From Phoronis australis (lineage: Eukaryota; Phoronida; Phoronidae), in the NCBI GenBank assembly GCA_002633005.1, contig NMRA01000530.1:200072-264071 (forward strand): a DNA stretch of 64,000 nucleotides, given 5' to 3'. Positions 23,984 to 37,304 of the stretch are shown here, one piece after another. The translations under genes were made by a program, and so were the position numbers. Each line of letters starts with the position of its first letter. Position 1 is the first letter of the stretch. Under the pieces are notes generated by a model. The model was given only the letters and a program-made list of their open reading frames with translations, was not told the DNA's origin and did no database searches.

Positions 23984-26026
23984 TATAGAACGAGGCCAAA
24001 CTGACGCTCTCTTATCTATATAATCTGTTTTGACGATAGCAAACAATTGTTATGCTGATAAGGAAAGATTTTCATCTTTGATTCAGCTATTCCATTAATT
24101 GAATATTAAGGCAGTGAGTAGGGAGGGCACGGCGTTTTAAAAGCAACTAATGGGTCGTCAATTAAGACGCGCAGTTCGTGTAAGCATGTATATACAGTTT
24201 GAATTTCAATTTTTAAAAACAGACGTTTATAGAACGTATAACAAAGTTTTTGTCCGACCGGTCGAAAACGAGACGGCGACTATTGGTCGTCGATGACAAT
24301 GGCAAATAAATGTTTGCACAGACTAGCTCTCTCATTCTCTGCTTTCATTTGATAAGCTCACGTAATCCAGCAATTATGTTGTAAACAGAGCGCCTGACGC
24401 TAGCTGATATTTAAAAATACTTTTTGCAAATGACTTTCAACAAATGTCATGAAGCAGATGTGTTTTGCATGAAATACTTCACCAAAAAACTTATAGAGAA
24501 AAACTGTTGAATTTTAGAGACATATGACTCAACTTTCACCTGTTGATTCCTTTGTGCGACCGTAAGCTCTGACCAGCTTAACAACAGCATTGTGTACCAT
24601 CACATAAGGCTGGCTTGACAAGTCTAATGGAGCGTGATTCTAAATTAGCCTGTGATAGTGGGATTTTTTTCAATTTTTACACTCCAGGAGAACGGTACAT
24701 GTATGTAAAGAAATAGGTGGTTGTTCTGCTTAGCCTTAGCAAACTACATTATTTTTGAAAACAGCTGTTGTCGTGCCACTAGCAGGGTAATTTGCTGCTT
24801 GTCCCGCATTCCCAATCCAAGTTACAACCGCAGCTGTGACTGAGCAACCGTGATTCATTCTCGGGATCTGCCAATTAGCTAGCCAGCCAACTAGCTGTAG
24901 GAATACTAGCAGCAAAATACAACTATATGTAGAAGTCGATGTTTGTAAATTTTATTCAGACCTAATAATTTCGCAGCACCTCAGTAGTTCTGCTTGTGAC
25001 CGTATTAACATGTAGAGATAAAGAATGAACGGAGTACTTGCCCAACGTGAGCTCACAAATGACGTTTGTCGTTTGCTATGTATTAAAAACGACCACTGCC
25101 TGCATGGAAATTATCTTTTTAAAATATGATCGACATATGATCCATATCCCAAATTTAGCCTCCTTTGACGAATTGATTATCTGATAAAATCATCAAATCA
25201 AGCAATTTCTGAATTTCATACTCCACCCCGAAAATGTGCTCTGCCTCGGTCACACCTCTGTGGTCTGAAAACCAACATATTGATCTCGGTGAAAGAAAAT
25301 GGTTGTATATCAGCAAGTCTTTTGCGTGAAAGATTCTCACGATGAAGTCAAATTTCACCACCTAAGAACTAAATTATGAATCGAATTACATGTCCGTATG
25401 TTATCTATTGTATGTTATCAATGTGACAACCGCCCTGCAGTGCACTTTAAAAACAACAGCTGCGCAGCAGATGAAATCCCCCATATTAGTGAACCAAATT
25501 ATTTTCGTTTTAATTTTAGTATATTCAGGATATTTACTAATTTATTTATTGACGTATGCGCTCAAAAGTACATGGCTAAATGTTTATTCAGCAGTTGTTA
25601 AGTGGTAGCCACATTTCTCTTTTAGATTTCAGCCACTAATCTTAAAAATCCGTCGAGGTATTGAAAATTAAGCTACATTATTATTCAGAAAATATGACGT
25701 GACCCATAAACTATAAAAATATACATGCGAAGACACACACACGCACGTGCGCACGCACGCACAAACACTTGCAAACGCACACCTATTTGTTTCTGATAAA
25801 CTTAGCTTTTACCATCAACCTCAACATTTGAAACTGCAAAGTTCACCAGTGTCTAGATTCGTAACTGAAAGCACATATGGTGTTCAGGCAACTTGAGTTT
25901 CCAACCACTCAATCAATTTCCGAGACTGGGGCGTAGTGCTTATACATGTATGAACAGAACATTCTGTCACAAGACTTTAAGCCATTTCTAGCTTTAATAG
26001 TCCGGAATAGGTAATGAGCTTATAGA
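23980..26026. other. Region downstream of the TPR gene, no gene seen
   Basis: Contains an imperfect (AC)n/(GC-AC) stretch at about 25730-25790 and nothing recognisable as coding. Confidence 0.4.
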
Positions 26027-26032
26027 TTTATT
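26027..26032 (-). promoter_or_regulatory. Poly(A) signal abutting the TPR gene stop codon
   Basis: On the minus strand the stop TAG (26033-26035) is followed immediately by AATAAA. If used, the 3' untranslated region would be only some tens of bases long. Confidence 0.5.
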
Positions 26033-29000
26033 CTAAAATATAGACATACTTCGATTGTTTAAATTCCCCTGAGATAAGTTTATTTTTGGCTGTGTTCTAT
26101 CGTCTGCCATGTCTACACTTGACTGAACTTTATGCCATATCATCTGCGACTCATGAAAGCTCTCATAAGCTAACCTTTCTTTCTTCAAATGCTTGTACAT
26201 TTCACTCTTTTTAGATAAACAAATCGCAATTTCAGGATGATTGGAGTCATTTCTGTAGACCCTTGACCATTCCCTCAACGATTTGTCGTAGTGCTCTGCG
26301 GCTTCTTCGAATTTTCCCATGTCTTCGAGCTCGTTTGCAATCTGATACAAACATTCTGCGATACTAGCGTGATTTTGATTGTGATGAATCTTCCTCAGTG
26401 TTTCTAAACATTGCTGAAATTTCTTTTCAGCTTCTTGGTGTTTGTCCATTTTGCTGCAAACACGTCCTATGCCATGTAAGCACGATACAATGTGAGGATT
26501 ACCCAATTTTCCGTAAATTTTCTTCATAAAACGTAACGATTTTTGGTAGTAGCTCTCGGCCAATGGGTATTCTCCCAGCTCATAGCAAACATTGCCAGCG
26601 TTATGCAAACAGAAGGCTACTTCAGGATGAGGTACATCACCGTTAATACGTTTCATCATGTCCAACGAATCTTGGTAGTATTTTAAAGCCACGTTTTTCT
26701 CGCCTTTTTCACTATACACGTTCCCAATGTTGTTCAACCTGGATGCAATTTCGGGATGATCAATGTCACCGTAAATTCTTTTCACCATTTCCATCGAGTC
26801 TTTGTAGTATCGTAAGGAGGAGTCGACCTGACTCATTCGACTGTGCACACTAGCAATGTTGGACAAACTCGATGCAATGTCGGGATGATCTATATTTCCA
26901 AGAATCCTCTTCCTCATTTCCCAAGACTTTTCAAAGTATTCCAAAGCTGACGTGTACTTACCCATGTCATAATACACACCCCCAATGTTGTTTAAACACG
27001 ATGCAATTTCACTGTGGTCTTCTACACCATAAGTGGTGTGCATTACTTGCAACGATTCTGTCAGGTGTTGCAATGCTGACGCATGCTGACCCATCGTGTT
27101 ATACACATTTCCAATGTTATTCAAACAAGGTGCTGTCTTAGCTTGATGTCCATCACCGGGAAGTCTTTTCCACATACTGAGCGCATCTTTGTAGTGTTTT
27201 AAGGCTAGCTCGTACTCATTCATCTTCATGTACATACTTCCAATGTTGCTAAGACTGGATGCAATGTCGGTGTGATCGATATCTCCAAGAATCCTCTTCC
27301 TCATTGTCCACGATTCCACGAAGTATTGCGTGGCTGAAACGTAATCACCCATCTCGCTGTACACACTTCCAATGTTATTCAAACACGACGCTATTTCATG
27401 GTGATCTGCGCCATAGCTCATTTTCATTAAATCAACCGCTTGCTTGAGTTGTTGTAAGGCTATGACGTGCTTACCCATCTTGCTGTACACATTTCCAATG
27501 TTATTCAAACAAGATGCTATGTGAGCTTGATTTCCATCACTGGGGAGCCTCCGCCACATATTCAGCGCATCTTGGTGATATCGTAAAGCTGATTCGAAGT
27601 CATTTAACTCACTGTATACATTACCAATGTTACAGGAACACGAAGCGATATCACGGTGGTCAGAACCATGAGCAATCCTCTTTCTCATGGCTATGGACTG
27701 GTTATAATATTCCAATGCTTGTTTGTATCTTTTCATCTCTTGGTATGCATTACCGACGTTATTAAAACCTGACGCAATGTCAGGATGATCACTTTCGCCG
27801 TGAATTCTTTTCAGCATGTTCAAAGAGTCATGGCAGTACCGCAAAGCTGACTCGTATTCACCCATGCCAATGTATGAACTACCAATGTTATTCAAAAATG
27901 ATGCAATTTTAGGGTGATCTTCACTATAAACCCGTTGCATTAAATGCAACGATTCTTCGTGGTGCTGTAAGGCTAACGCATTCCTGCCCAGGCTGTTATA
28001 CGCAGTGCCAATGTTACTCAAACAAGCTGCGATGTCAGCTTCATTCTCATCAGCAGGATGGTTGTGCCACATATCTAGGGCCTCTTGGTAGTATTGCAAA
28101 GCTGACTCATACTCATTCATCTCATTGAACCCATTACCGAGATTACTGAGGCATGATGCAATTTCAGAATAATTTGTTTCTCCTTCAGCACTCTTCATTA
28201 AACGCAATGATTCTTGGCAGTGTTCTATGGCTAAATCAAATCGTTGCATTTTGAAGTATGTACTCCCAATATTATTCAAGAGAGGTGCAAACTCTAGACT
28301 ATCTGTATCGCCGTGAATTCTTTTCTTCATACTCAATGAGTCTTGAAAGTATTTTAAAGCCAGATCGTATTGACCTTTGTCACTGTACACGGTTCCAATG
28401 TTGCTCAAACACGATGCAATTTCCGGGTGTTCTTCCCCATAACTCTTTTGCATTAAGCGCAACGATTCGTTGAAATGCTGTAAGGCTAGCGCATGTTTAC
28501 CCGTCTTTCTATACACATTGCCAATGTTATTCATACAGGGTGCTGCTTCTGTTTGATTTCCATCACTGGAAAGTCTTTGCCACATACTGAGCGCGTCTTG
28601 GTAGTGTCGCAGTGCTGACTGATAGTCAACTAATTCACTGTACACATTACCAATGTTACTTAAACACGACGCGATGTCACGATGGTCAGCGTCTCCAGCC
28701 ATCCTCTTTCTCATATCTAAAGACACTTTATGTTGCTCCAGCGCTTGTTTGTATTTTCTCATCAATTGATATACATTACCAATGTTATTAAATGCCGACG
28801 CAATATCAGGATGATCATTTTCACCGTGAATCCTTTTCATCATGGTCAATGAGTCTTGATAGTACTGCATGGCCGATTCGTATTTACCCATATCACTGTA
28901 CGCACTACCAATGTTGTTTAAACACGACGCAATTTCAGGGTGATCATCAGTGCCATAAGCTTTTTTCATCAAATTCAACGATTCTACGAGGTGCTGTAGG

Positions 29001-31239
29001 GCTAATGCTTGCTTACCCATCTTTTGATATACAGTGCCGATGTTGTTTAAACACGATGCCATGGTGCCTTGACTGGAACTTCCATGAAGTCGTTTTATCA
29101 TAGAAAGCGAGTCTGTGTGATACACCAAGGCGGTTTCGTAGTCGCACATATTACTGTACGCGTTCCCAATGTTATTCAAACATGAAGCAACGGTGTCGCG
29201 ATCCGCACCACCACAAATTCGTTTTTGCATGCTCAAAGACTCTTCGTAGTGTTTCAACGCTAAAGCAGGGGAGCACATTTTACTATGCACATTTCCAATG
29301 TTATTCAAACATGACGCTACGTCGTTGTCATCTCCATTTCCTATGATACGTCGTCTCATATCTAAGGAGTGTTGGCAGTATTCCAGGGCAACTTTGTAGT
29401 TACCAACATTTAAGTGTGCACAGCCGATCTTGTTCAAGCACGACGCAATTTCTGGGTGGTCACTTTCTTTATAAATCGTTTTCATTAAGCTCAAGGACCT
29501 TTCGTAGTATGTTAAGGCCATGTCATGCTTGCCAACTTTGCTGTACATATCAGCAAAGCTGCACAGAAGTGACGCAACGGTACGTTGTCTAATACCATGT
29601 ATACCTGAAGGTTCGATGACTATCGAGGTTTGTGCTGACGTATCACAACTTTCAGCTATACTGTCAATCAAATGCGTTGATTCACCCAGCCATTCCAATG
29701 CTTTTTTCTGCACGACGTCATCTATGGGGGCATCTAGTAAGCTCAAGTAATTAAGGAGCTTTTCAATATCATGAAAGCTTTTCTCTGTTGTAGATTGTGG
29801 CGAAATGAAAAGTTTGCCAGCCCTCAAAAGGTCTTCGTCAAAAAACTGCTGTTTGTTCGTGTCAAACGCAAAATCAGGACCTTGTGTACACAGAAAGACC
29901 AAGAGTGGAAAAACCGTGCAATGGTATCTCATGATCAGAAGATTGTAGTTGCTGTTCTCAGGCTCATCGCCAGTCAAGATTTGGTTCAACGTAAGCAGTG
30001 CAACTTGCTGGTTATCATTGTGACCAACCACCCTCAACAGTGTGTTTATTGAAAACGCCACTTGCAGATTATGCTTTGCTTTTTCTGACAACATTTCCTT
30101 AGATTCCATTTCATCAAGCGCGTCCCAAATGTTGTCGTTTTCCAGGCAAAATAGGGATTTTAATGCGGCAAAGAGCCCATCAGGGCAATTTTTTATTACC
30201 TTCGTCGGTTCCTTGTCTTCTTCCTCCAGGTGTCCACGCACCATCAACCTGTATGTTTCAAGTAATACGTCTCCACCTTCACTACCATCTATTTGTAGAA
30301 CATGAGTTAACCCATGACCACTTGGCAATGATAACCTATCACCGAATACACCTGCCATGTAACTGGGAGTCCCGACTAATGTGCAGCTTTCTCGTTTTGT
30401 TGTGCGAGAGTTGGGAGGAGTACTATCTAGTGAAAACCCGCTACCAACAGCGTCATCCACAAACCAATTTCCACCAGGTACATCAAGGTCATTTAGTGAC
30501 GTGATATTCAAAGTACTGACGTCTGTTTCTCCCATGTTCAGGCCAATCATGTGGACAAGTTTCAGCGTGTTTTTGAAGTAGTCAATATCTTTGCAGTCAT
30601 CGTCTAAAAGAATTCCCAACTTAATTTCGGAATATGTTGTAGCATCGCCTCTTGCCAAAGACCCAAAGGCAAGTGTAGCATAGTCGCAATTCGCTGGGCC
30701 TAATATTTCTCTAGTCTGGGAGCAGAAATTCTTACACAAAGTCTTCACTTCAGAGTTCAAATTTTCAAGGAGTTTTCTAGTTTCTTCGACAAACATTTTT
30801 TCAAACTCAATTCGTTCATCCGTTGGTGCATCAAGTGTGAATTTGGCTTCAAAGTCGTCTAGTATCTGTTTGGCCTTAGAGGTTATGTCACGCCTACATG
30901 TTTCAAGCCTTTCTTTATTGTTAGGCTTGAAGTCAATGGGCAGCGTATCTTGATCTTTTGATATGGCTCGGCAGAATGTGGCTTCATTTTCTCTCAACAA
31001 CATTTCAAGATCCCGTTCGAGACTTGAATCTTTTACCCTAACTAAAGCAGCGTTATATAACGCAGAAGCGGTTACAAAGTGTTGCGTGGACTTAGTCAGC
31101 AAACCTCGTTCTTTGTGAACACTTCCTATTTTCTGAAGTATTTCACCAACAGACACCGAACTCCCCTCAGTTGATGAGAGTTCTTTAAGTGATGCTGCGA
31201 GTTTTTTTTCCATGGCATCCAGCCGTGCGAGTCGTTTTT
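26033..31239 (-). CDS. Nucleotidyltransferase-like domain plus ~27 TPR repeats, last exon
   Basis: A single 5.2-kb exon preceded by TTGCTGTATTTCAG at 31240 (phase 1), about 1734 residues. The first ~150 residues are helical. Next comes a nucleotidyltransferase-type motif, GSLARGDATTYSEIKLGILL (about 30600-30670), with GxxLD..PPN and LVGTPSYM segments downstream, then a helical linker to about 29600. The canonical acidic pair after the GS motif is E and K here, so catalysis is doubtful. From about 29590 to 26110 run about 27 repeats of 42 residues, each of the type IASCLNNIGNVYSKMGK..ALxxYxxSL, as in kinesin-light-chain/nephrocystin-3-like TPR proteins. These make a superhelical binding scaffold. 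No intron interrupts the array. The in-frame sequence upstream of 31239 is intron, so the ATG at 31270 is not the real start. The exon probably completes the gene running up to 47010. Confidence 0.88.
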
Positions 31240-33020
31240 CTGAAATACAGCAACGTTCGGGATATATCAAGTGATGAAAGATAGTTTAGATTTGAGACGC
31301 CATGTTTTTATCGAAAGGTAGTAGAGGTATCCCATCAAATTTTCAGAACATGAAAACGAGTATAAATCACGAAACCAAGTTTTCTTCGGACCTAGAAAAG
31401 CTGAAAAATTTTGATATTTCTTAAAAACGTAAAAAAGAAGACCAATGGATACGTCATGATGGACCCAGCTCATGATTTTTTATTGTCTGTACGTGATCAC
31501 GGTACCAGTTATCACGACTACATGTAATTTTGATCCGAATTCAAAATGAATCTGAGGGGTTATGGGCACGTAATTTGTTCAAATCTCTGAAATAATACAT
31601 GTCGATTGGACCGGGCCCGCCAACATGTAGGTACCTGTCTTTATATATTGGCGCACTGCTGTTGCATTGCATTTTTGTTCTTCCGAAAGTACCTCCAATG
31701 TTATGTGTTTTCTTTTTGATAAAATCGGTAGGCTGGATCTTGATTCCACAGAAAACCTGATTTGAATTCCCTGCCACAGGCTGCTATCGGCGAGTTACCC
31801 GGTCGAGGTTTAAATGTTTCCAAATGATGCCGATTAAGGATCAGAATTTGAAATGCCAGGCCTGAAACGTCGCGGAGGTATGTCCCGAGGAAGGCGGGCT
31901 CATCATTGACTGTCGACAGTGCTTTTTTCTCCTGCAATCATCACTGCTCCACCTGTACATTATTTAGTAGTATCATAACGTATGATGTCATAATTTAAGA
32001 ATGCCATAAAACAGTATGTGTATATCGTATCCTGAGAGTTTGAGAGTAAATTACCACAAACAGCGATTCTAGAGCACCATTAGTGATTGCACCCTTCATG
32101 ATATATGTACATGTACTCAAAACGTATATGGTTTTAGCAAACGCAGCTCCAAAAACGTGCACGGAAACAATCTATTCAGCAGATGCTGTATACTGCGTGT
32201 AAGGGGAATGTGTCAATTTTGATCGCTGTATACACACTGTGGTCCGAAAAGTATCATATTTAGTACGTAACCTATGTCCATATTTTTCGAAAGGTGTACA
32301 CAATAGGCCAGCTAGTATCTTTTGACATCATCGTGAAGCAACTTAGACAGCCCACTAAACAGCAATAGATAATTAAAATTTATCCCGATAGGAGCTAAAA
32401 GCGGTCCACCTTTTTTAATCATAACTCCCACTCCCTCTGGGAATTGCCCACTTCCATTTCAAATCCTATAATCTCGACTGTTTCAGTTTTCTGACATATT
32501 TCGGACAATATGCTGGTCGTTCTGCTCTGCAAAATATTTGTGTAATTAAACGGCAAAAAATCTTGCTTGTGAAAGACAGTGAGTTGATTTTGCCTTGGAA
32601 ATTCTTAGACACTCCTCACGAAGTCTCGATATTGTTGGGAGATCTGACTGAAAGAGGGCCTACGGCTGTGACCATTATTTGAATTAGCTACATTTCCGGT
32701 CTCCAGATATGTGACAACCAAACGTTCACTTGTTTCGGGCACACCATATTTGTGGAAAACTATACCTCAACGATTTAATCTGCTGCTGTTTACCATACTG
32801 TCCAGGACGATTCATGAATATGTCAAAAACTTTGGTTGCATTTTCCCACTCCCTGAATTCGCTCCCATTCTCCCTTTTAATCTTATATTCTAAAGGGGGG
32901 GGGGGACGATTCTTAATAGAAAATCTGGCAAAACGTGAAAATTGCTTTTTGGTGTATTTTTCTCACCTTGCTTTAACTCATTTGTTTGTCTTTTTTGCAT
33001 GGGTAATAAATTGGATATAC
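31240..33020 (-). other. Intron, possibly hiding a missing exon
   Basis: The exon at 33268 leaves phase 2 (donor at 33025) or phase 0 (donor at 33021), but the last exon enters in phase 1. Either a small exon lies in this interval or the donor is different. I found no convincing candidate. Confidence 0.4.
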
Positions 33021-33268
33021 TGACCAATTAACAAAATCTGATAAATCATGAGTCTCTGGAGGTTCAGATTCTGTAGTTCCTTGAGAAATTTGACTTTTAA
33101 CTTCTCCTGTCAAATAACTGACAATGCGGGCACTTGTCTCGGGCCACCTCTCAAAGAAAGGATCCCGTCTGAGAGTTTGCCCTTGACACGGCAGGCATGC
33201 TTCGTAAATACTGTACTCCAAATATGAAAGGCTATACCAATCAATATGGAAAGGAATGACGGTTGATA
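33021..33268 (-). CDS. TRADD-N/TPR gene, exon with unrecognised domain
   Basis: The acceptor GGTTACAG above 33268 needs one incoming base, which the donor at 33811 supplies. The read-through is VSTVIPFHIDWYSLSYLEYS and onward for about 82 residues, rich in aromatic residues, with CLPCQGQTLRRDPFFERWPE and an acidic end. It is open across its whole length and composition looks coding. I do not recognise the domain. Donor options are G|GTCAGT (exon end 33025) or CA|GTATAT (end 33021). Neither matches the phase of the final exon, so this end is tentative. Confidence 0.55.
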
Positions 33269-33810
33269 CTGTAACCGGGTCAACTAACGTCCATCATACG
33301 ACTTCATAAAAACAAAATCAGAATGGAAATTGACCCCATCTTTGGGTCTTTCCGTGAGTAGCTCCTTCAGAAAAAGAGTGCCTTCAGTTACCTCAGCAAC
33401 AGCTGGGATTCACATCAAATTCTATACATTGAACTGAAAAAGAGAAAGCATCTCTTATGGGAGAGGATTTAAAAATATGTGCAATACCAGTTTTCGGCAT
33501 TTTTCGAAGTATATGCTATTAATTGCTCAAGCAACGACCCATGCTGCATTATTTTATATTTGTGGTCTACAAAAAATTCCCGGCTAGGGTCCCCAAAGCG
33601 TAAATTGACAGTGTTATCTACATTTTTAGATACTTCCTTGTGTTTTCTTTCTCCGAATGTTTCTGTTCTACGGCTTGTCGCTACACAGGTTCCATTCTCA
33701 CGTTTGCGCTTAGTCTACGCCCACCCTCTTTCCATGCCTCCCCCAACGCCACCGAATCTCCCCCGCGTCCCCCTCTTTCTACGCATATGCACTTGCCATC
33801 TATACTGTAC

Positions 33811-33960
33811 CTGTTGCTTCAGACAGTTCTACGTCAGGCAGCTTAGTTCCCTTTAGTAGTTTACAACTTGCCATTCTTAGAGTGTCATGCGATGCAGAGA
33901 GAGCTGTGAGTGCACGCTCGAGGTCGGCTTCTGCATCGTCTAATTTCTTTAAAAGGTCGC
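33811..33960 (-). CDS. TRADD-N/TPR gene, coiled-coil exon 2
   Basis: 150 bp between TTTTAG (above 33960) and CAACAG|GTACAG (33811), phase 1 at both ends. It reads DLLKKLDDAEADLERALTAL and onward. The first half has heptad-like Leu/Ala spacing typical of a coiled coil, continuing the coil of the exon at 39250-39363. The join A + GC gives Ser. It probably mediates self-association or spaces the TRADD-N domain from the downstream domains. Confidence 0.65.
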
Positions 33961-36384
33961 CTAAAAGACAAAATCGTGATTTATGTAGCTATTACTATCA
34001 ATGGACCCAAACGTGTGTTTTCAGTAACACGTTGTAAAATATAGCAGTTTAAACCCTCCCCAATACATGTCAATTGTCCCTTATTCATTATGATATTCAT
34101 CTTTGAATTTGTACTCAAACAATACCGTAAAAGCAGAGGGGGTTATTAGTAAGCACTCGATCATTCCAAACATAAAAGTTCTATTCTAAGGCTGAAACAG
34201 GAAATTTGTCACAATTTGGCTACATTTGGAACAAAAAAGATCAGAAGTGGCTGTTGAAATGCGTACGAACGTTCAGATATTATACTTTGGGCAAAGCTCT
34301 CTATACATTATTTTGTTTAAAATATCACTTTTGCTTAAAGTGCTATCAAAATTTATACTTTGAAGAATATTCAGAGAATAAAATAACAGTGATATTTAAC
34401 AAGATGAATAAATACTAGAGAACTGTTGTGGAAATTCTGACTTCAACATTTGTCGAATTTTCCTGATACCAATTTTGCAAAGAAAATACTAGTAGTTTTT
34501 GCTGAACTTTACTGAAAATGTTGTCACGAGACCAATCAATGGTGGTTGGGTACGGAGTCGAAAATTAAATTCTACGCATTTTCTACTTCCAGGATTGTTT
34601 ATATTTCTACTGATCAAGTTAAGCAATTAAGTACATATCTGTAAATATGCAAAGACATGCTGAGAAGGTTACCATCAGCGTTAACTTGAATTTTCGTGTT
34701 TGAGGAGTTCCTAGCTTGATGTAGCTGTAATCAAATCCGCCCAAAGATTAGACACTCATTTGCGTAATCCATGATGAACGTGAGCTCAAAATCAAAACAA
34801 ACATTTTCAGTGTATACATACAAAATGTGTATGCCGATTAATTTGACGTTTTATTTCGAGTTCGGACATTTAATTTCATGCCTGAGGTTCCGTTTCATGA
34901 ACAATATTTTTGTTTCGCGTAAGCTTTTCCACAACTGCTTCCCATGACCAACGGATTGTCGTTGTGCAAAGCCCATCAATGAGTTCTCACCTAGCATTTT
35001 CTTAGTTTCTGAGGTTACAGTTAGATGATATGAAATACATGTAAATAGCTTAAAACTAAATATACACTTCTGATGCCAAACAGTGGCAATTTTTTTAATT
35101 TTGAAAAAATTAGTTATGTCCAAGTTTCTCCCAAAATGATGTATTGGGTGGAAGACGTTTGGTCACTTGACAGTTAATTGCAGTGGAGTACACAGCAGAT
35201 CAGAAGACGAGGACGATTTTAAGCGAGAACTGGACAATTAATTTGCAGACTTAGCAGAAAGTGGATGCTGCATCATTCCACACTCTCGTGCGGCGCACAA
35301 ACCGTTGCCATTTCTGTGCAACCAGTGGCGGATCTACGGAGGGGGTTCGGGGGGGTTTAACCCCCCCTAGGCCAGGACCCAAAAATTAAAAAAAAACGTC
35401 TCCAGCAAAACAAAAACGGTAAACCCAAAGTAAACCAACTTGGAAAAAAATGAGGGGGGGGGTTCACTCTGAAAATATACTTTTTTGCATTGTGAATTGC
35501 TGTTATGAAAATCAAAGCATTTCGAGTCTTCGTGGCTCATCGGCAAAACCCCTGAGATCAGTTGTGCGGGCGCTTCTGTCGACACTTCTGTAGTAGCCAA
35601 GCATTTTAGACGGATGCACCTCTGAAAGGGCAGCTCTATAGCTGATTTCTTCAGGTAACTAGAAGTTTCTTTACTCTAAGATATGTTTTGATTTGATTAG
35701 GGGAAATACTGTGGTGCCGCAACCCTGATATTCAGGCGACTTGACGTGCCACGTTTTTACCTAATCTGTCATGCCGTGTCATCCTATTACATCCCACACG
35801 TTTGTAACTCGAATTTGACTGGTGTATATTAAAGATGTCCTGCGCAATATCATACAGTGTAAATGTGCATGTAATACTTTTGAAAAAAAAATGTTTTCCA
35901 AAGAATTGCTATTGTGGCAAGCGTCGTGGTCTGGTCGCAAGTCTGAAGATGCACTCTAACAGGTTATGTCTATTCAAGGAATAACCAAGGGGGCACTCAC
36001 ATTGACAAAGCAACCGCATTCGCGAACAGTGTACAGTGCCAGAAGTTGCGAGGAGGCTGTATTTTCACAACAAAGTCTTGCGGGACTCGTGCGATGTTCA
36101 ATAGGCCTAGGCTTCCTAAAGAGCCCTAGTGCCGACCTCAACACCTACCGTCTTTCTACCTGCAATAAGCACCACTGCCGTTTTCTATACTGGGAATTTC
36201 CGCAGAAAGGCCAACCCGACAAAACGCCCATGCCCATGGGCATTTATTTGATGTTAGTACTTCGGGTTTCAAGCGTTCAGACATTGGGACGCTTATTTCG
36301 AAAATTGCAAGAGATGCAAATGGGTCCTGGGATACATCGTCAAGGTTTGAAGTAGTCCATGATGAACGGATCAAATTTAGTTGC

Positions 36385-36635
36385 GCATGCTGTAAGTCTT
36401 TTGAATGGACTTGGTAACCTCAGGGGGCTTAGTACCAACTGAGCTGCGAAACGAGATGCTGACTTTGTAGGGGCGTACAAGCTCATTGACACAGCAGTTG
36501 ACGAAGTGCAAGTGTTGGGAACAAACGTCGAAGATGTCTGGGTAGAATGGTTCCAAGAGGAGCAAACCATTGGATCCGATATACAGATTCCTCGGCAGTC
36601 TAGACAACAGAAAGATAGGACCAACGTTCCCGGAG
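36385..36635 (+). pseudogene. hAT (ZMYM/DUF4371-type) transposase fragment
   Basis: The frame reads AHAVSLLNGLGNLRGLSTN, a stop, then AAKRDADFVGAYKLIDTAV, later W-x-E-W-F and P-R-Q-S-R-Q-Q. This is the layout of hAT transposases related to ZMYM1/52-kDa-repressor-like proteins. The in-frame stop and loss of both flanks mark it as dead. Confidence 0.55.
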
Positions 36636-37037
36636 AAACACCCAGATAATAAGTCATAATTCTACACAGTTTGTAACAATGTCGGTTTTTTATGCATGTG
36701 TACAATGAAAACGAAAAGAAATGGTTTTGGACATGCCAAATTTACCACGTACAGCAGAGGGTCTACGAGCGCACAGAAACTGATTCTGATTTGTATTTCC
36801 ACTTGAGTTTATCTGCTTCATATCCAAAATCTAGTTCACGTAGTGCGTAGTTAAATCTGTACTCAATACTTCTTTCTTCCAGTGAGTACTACAGAACGGT
36901 GCGAAAACCCTTCCTAGACAAGCTCTCGCAGCAGTTGACCACCATATGTGTAAACTACACGTATGAGCAACCACTGGGGATTAAAAAGTGTCTAGAGAGA
37001 AGTTTTCAATTCACAATTTTTTGCAAAGTACGCTTTA

Positions 37038-37304
37038 GGTCTCGCGACGGACCAGGCCAGCTTGATTTGTGTAGATATCGAGTTTCAGTGTACTTCTGGT
37101 CCCTCGACGAACTTGTCTCGTGATGTTTTTTTTAACAAAGTGTGCTTTGTAAAACTATTTATCTCAGCCAGTAGTGTTTGGTCCCGCGACACATCGACTA
37201 TTTTTATAGGGATAATAAGCACAGGTGTACTTTTAGTCTCGTGACGGACCAGGCCAGAATTTTTGTGTACTCTCAGTGTACATCTGGTCCCTCTGCGAAC
37301 TGGT
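37038..37304 (+). repeat. Two direct copies of a ~70-bp motif, ~197 bp apart
   Basis: GTCTCGCGACGGACCAGGCC at 37040 recurs as GTCTCGTGACGGACCAGGCC at about 37236. Both are followed after 35-40 bases by CAGTGTAC(T/A)TCTGGTCCCT. They lie inside the hAT-like interval. Confidence 0.7.

Noticed and set aside
23783-24046. Open frame with a long Cys-Val run
   Set aside because: It is only the translation of the (AC)n microsatellite.
26872-30581. Many plus-strand open frames opposite the TPR exon
   Set aside because: They are antisense shadows with periodic Cys/His text forced by the TPR repeats.
31267-31473. Open frame directly upstream of the TPR exon and the ATG at 31270 as start
   Set aside because: A clear acceptor (TTGCTGTATTTCAG) lies downstream of that ATG, so the sequence above 31239 is more likely intron.
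33479-33856. Plus-strand frames in the interval above the coiled-coil exon
   Set aside because: They cover an intron and the antisense of the exon at 33811-33960.
35966-36355. Plus-strand frame of 129 codons
   Set aside because: It lies inside the hAT-like element in a different frame from the transposase motif and has no recognisable domain.
36340-36705. Minus-strand frame of 121 codons
   Set aside because: Antisense to the hAT transposase fragment.
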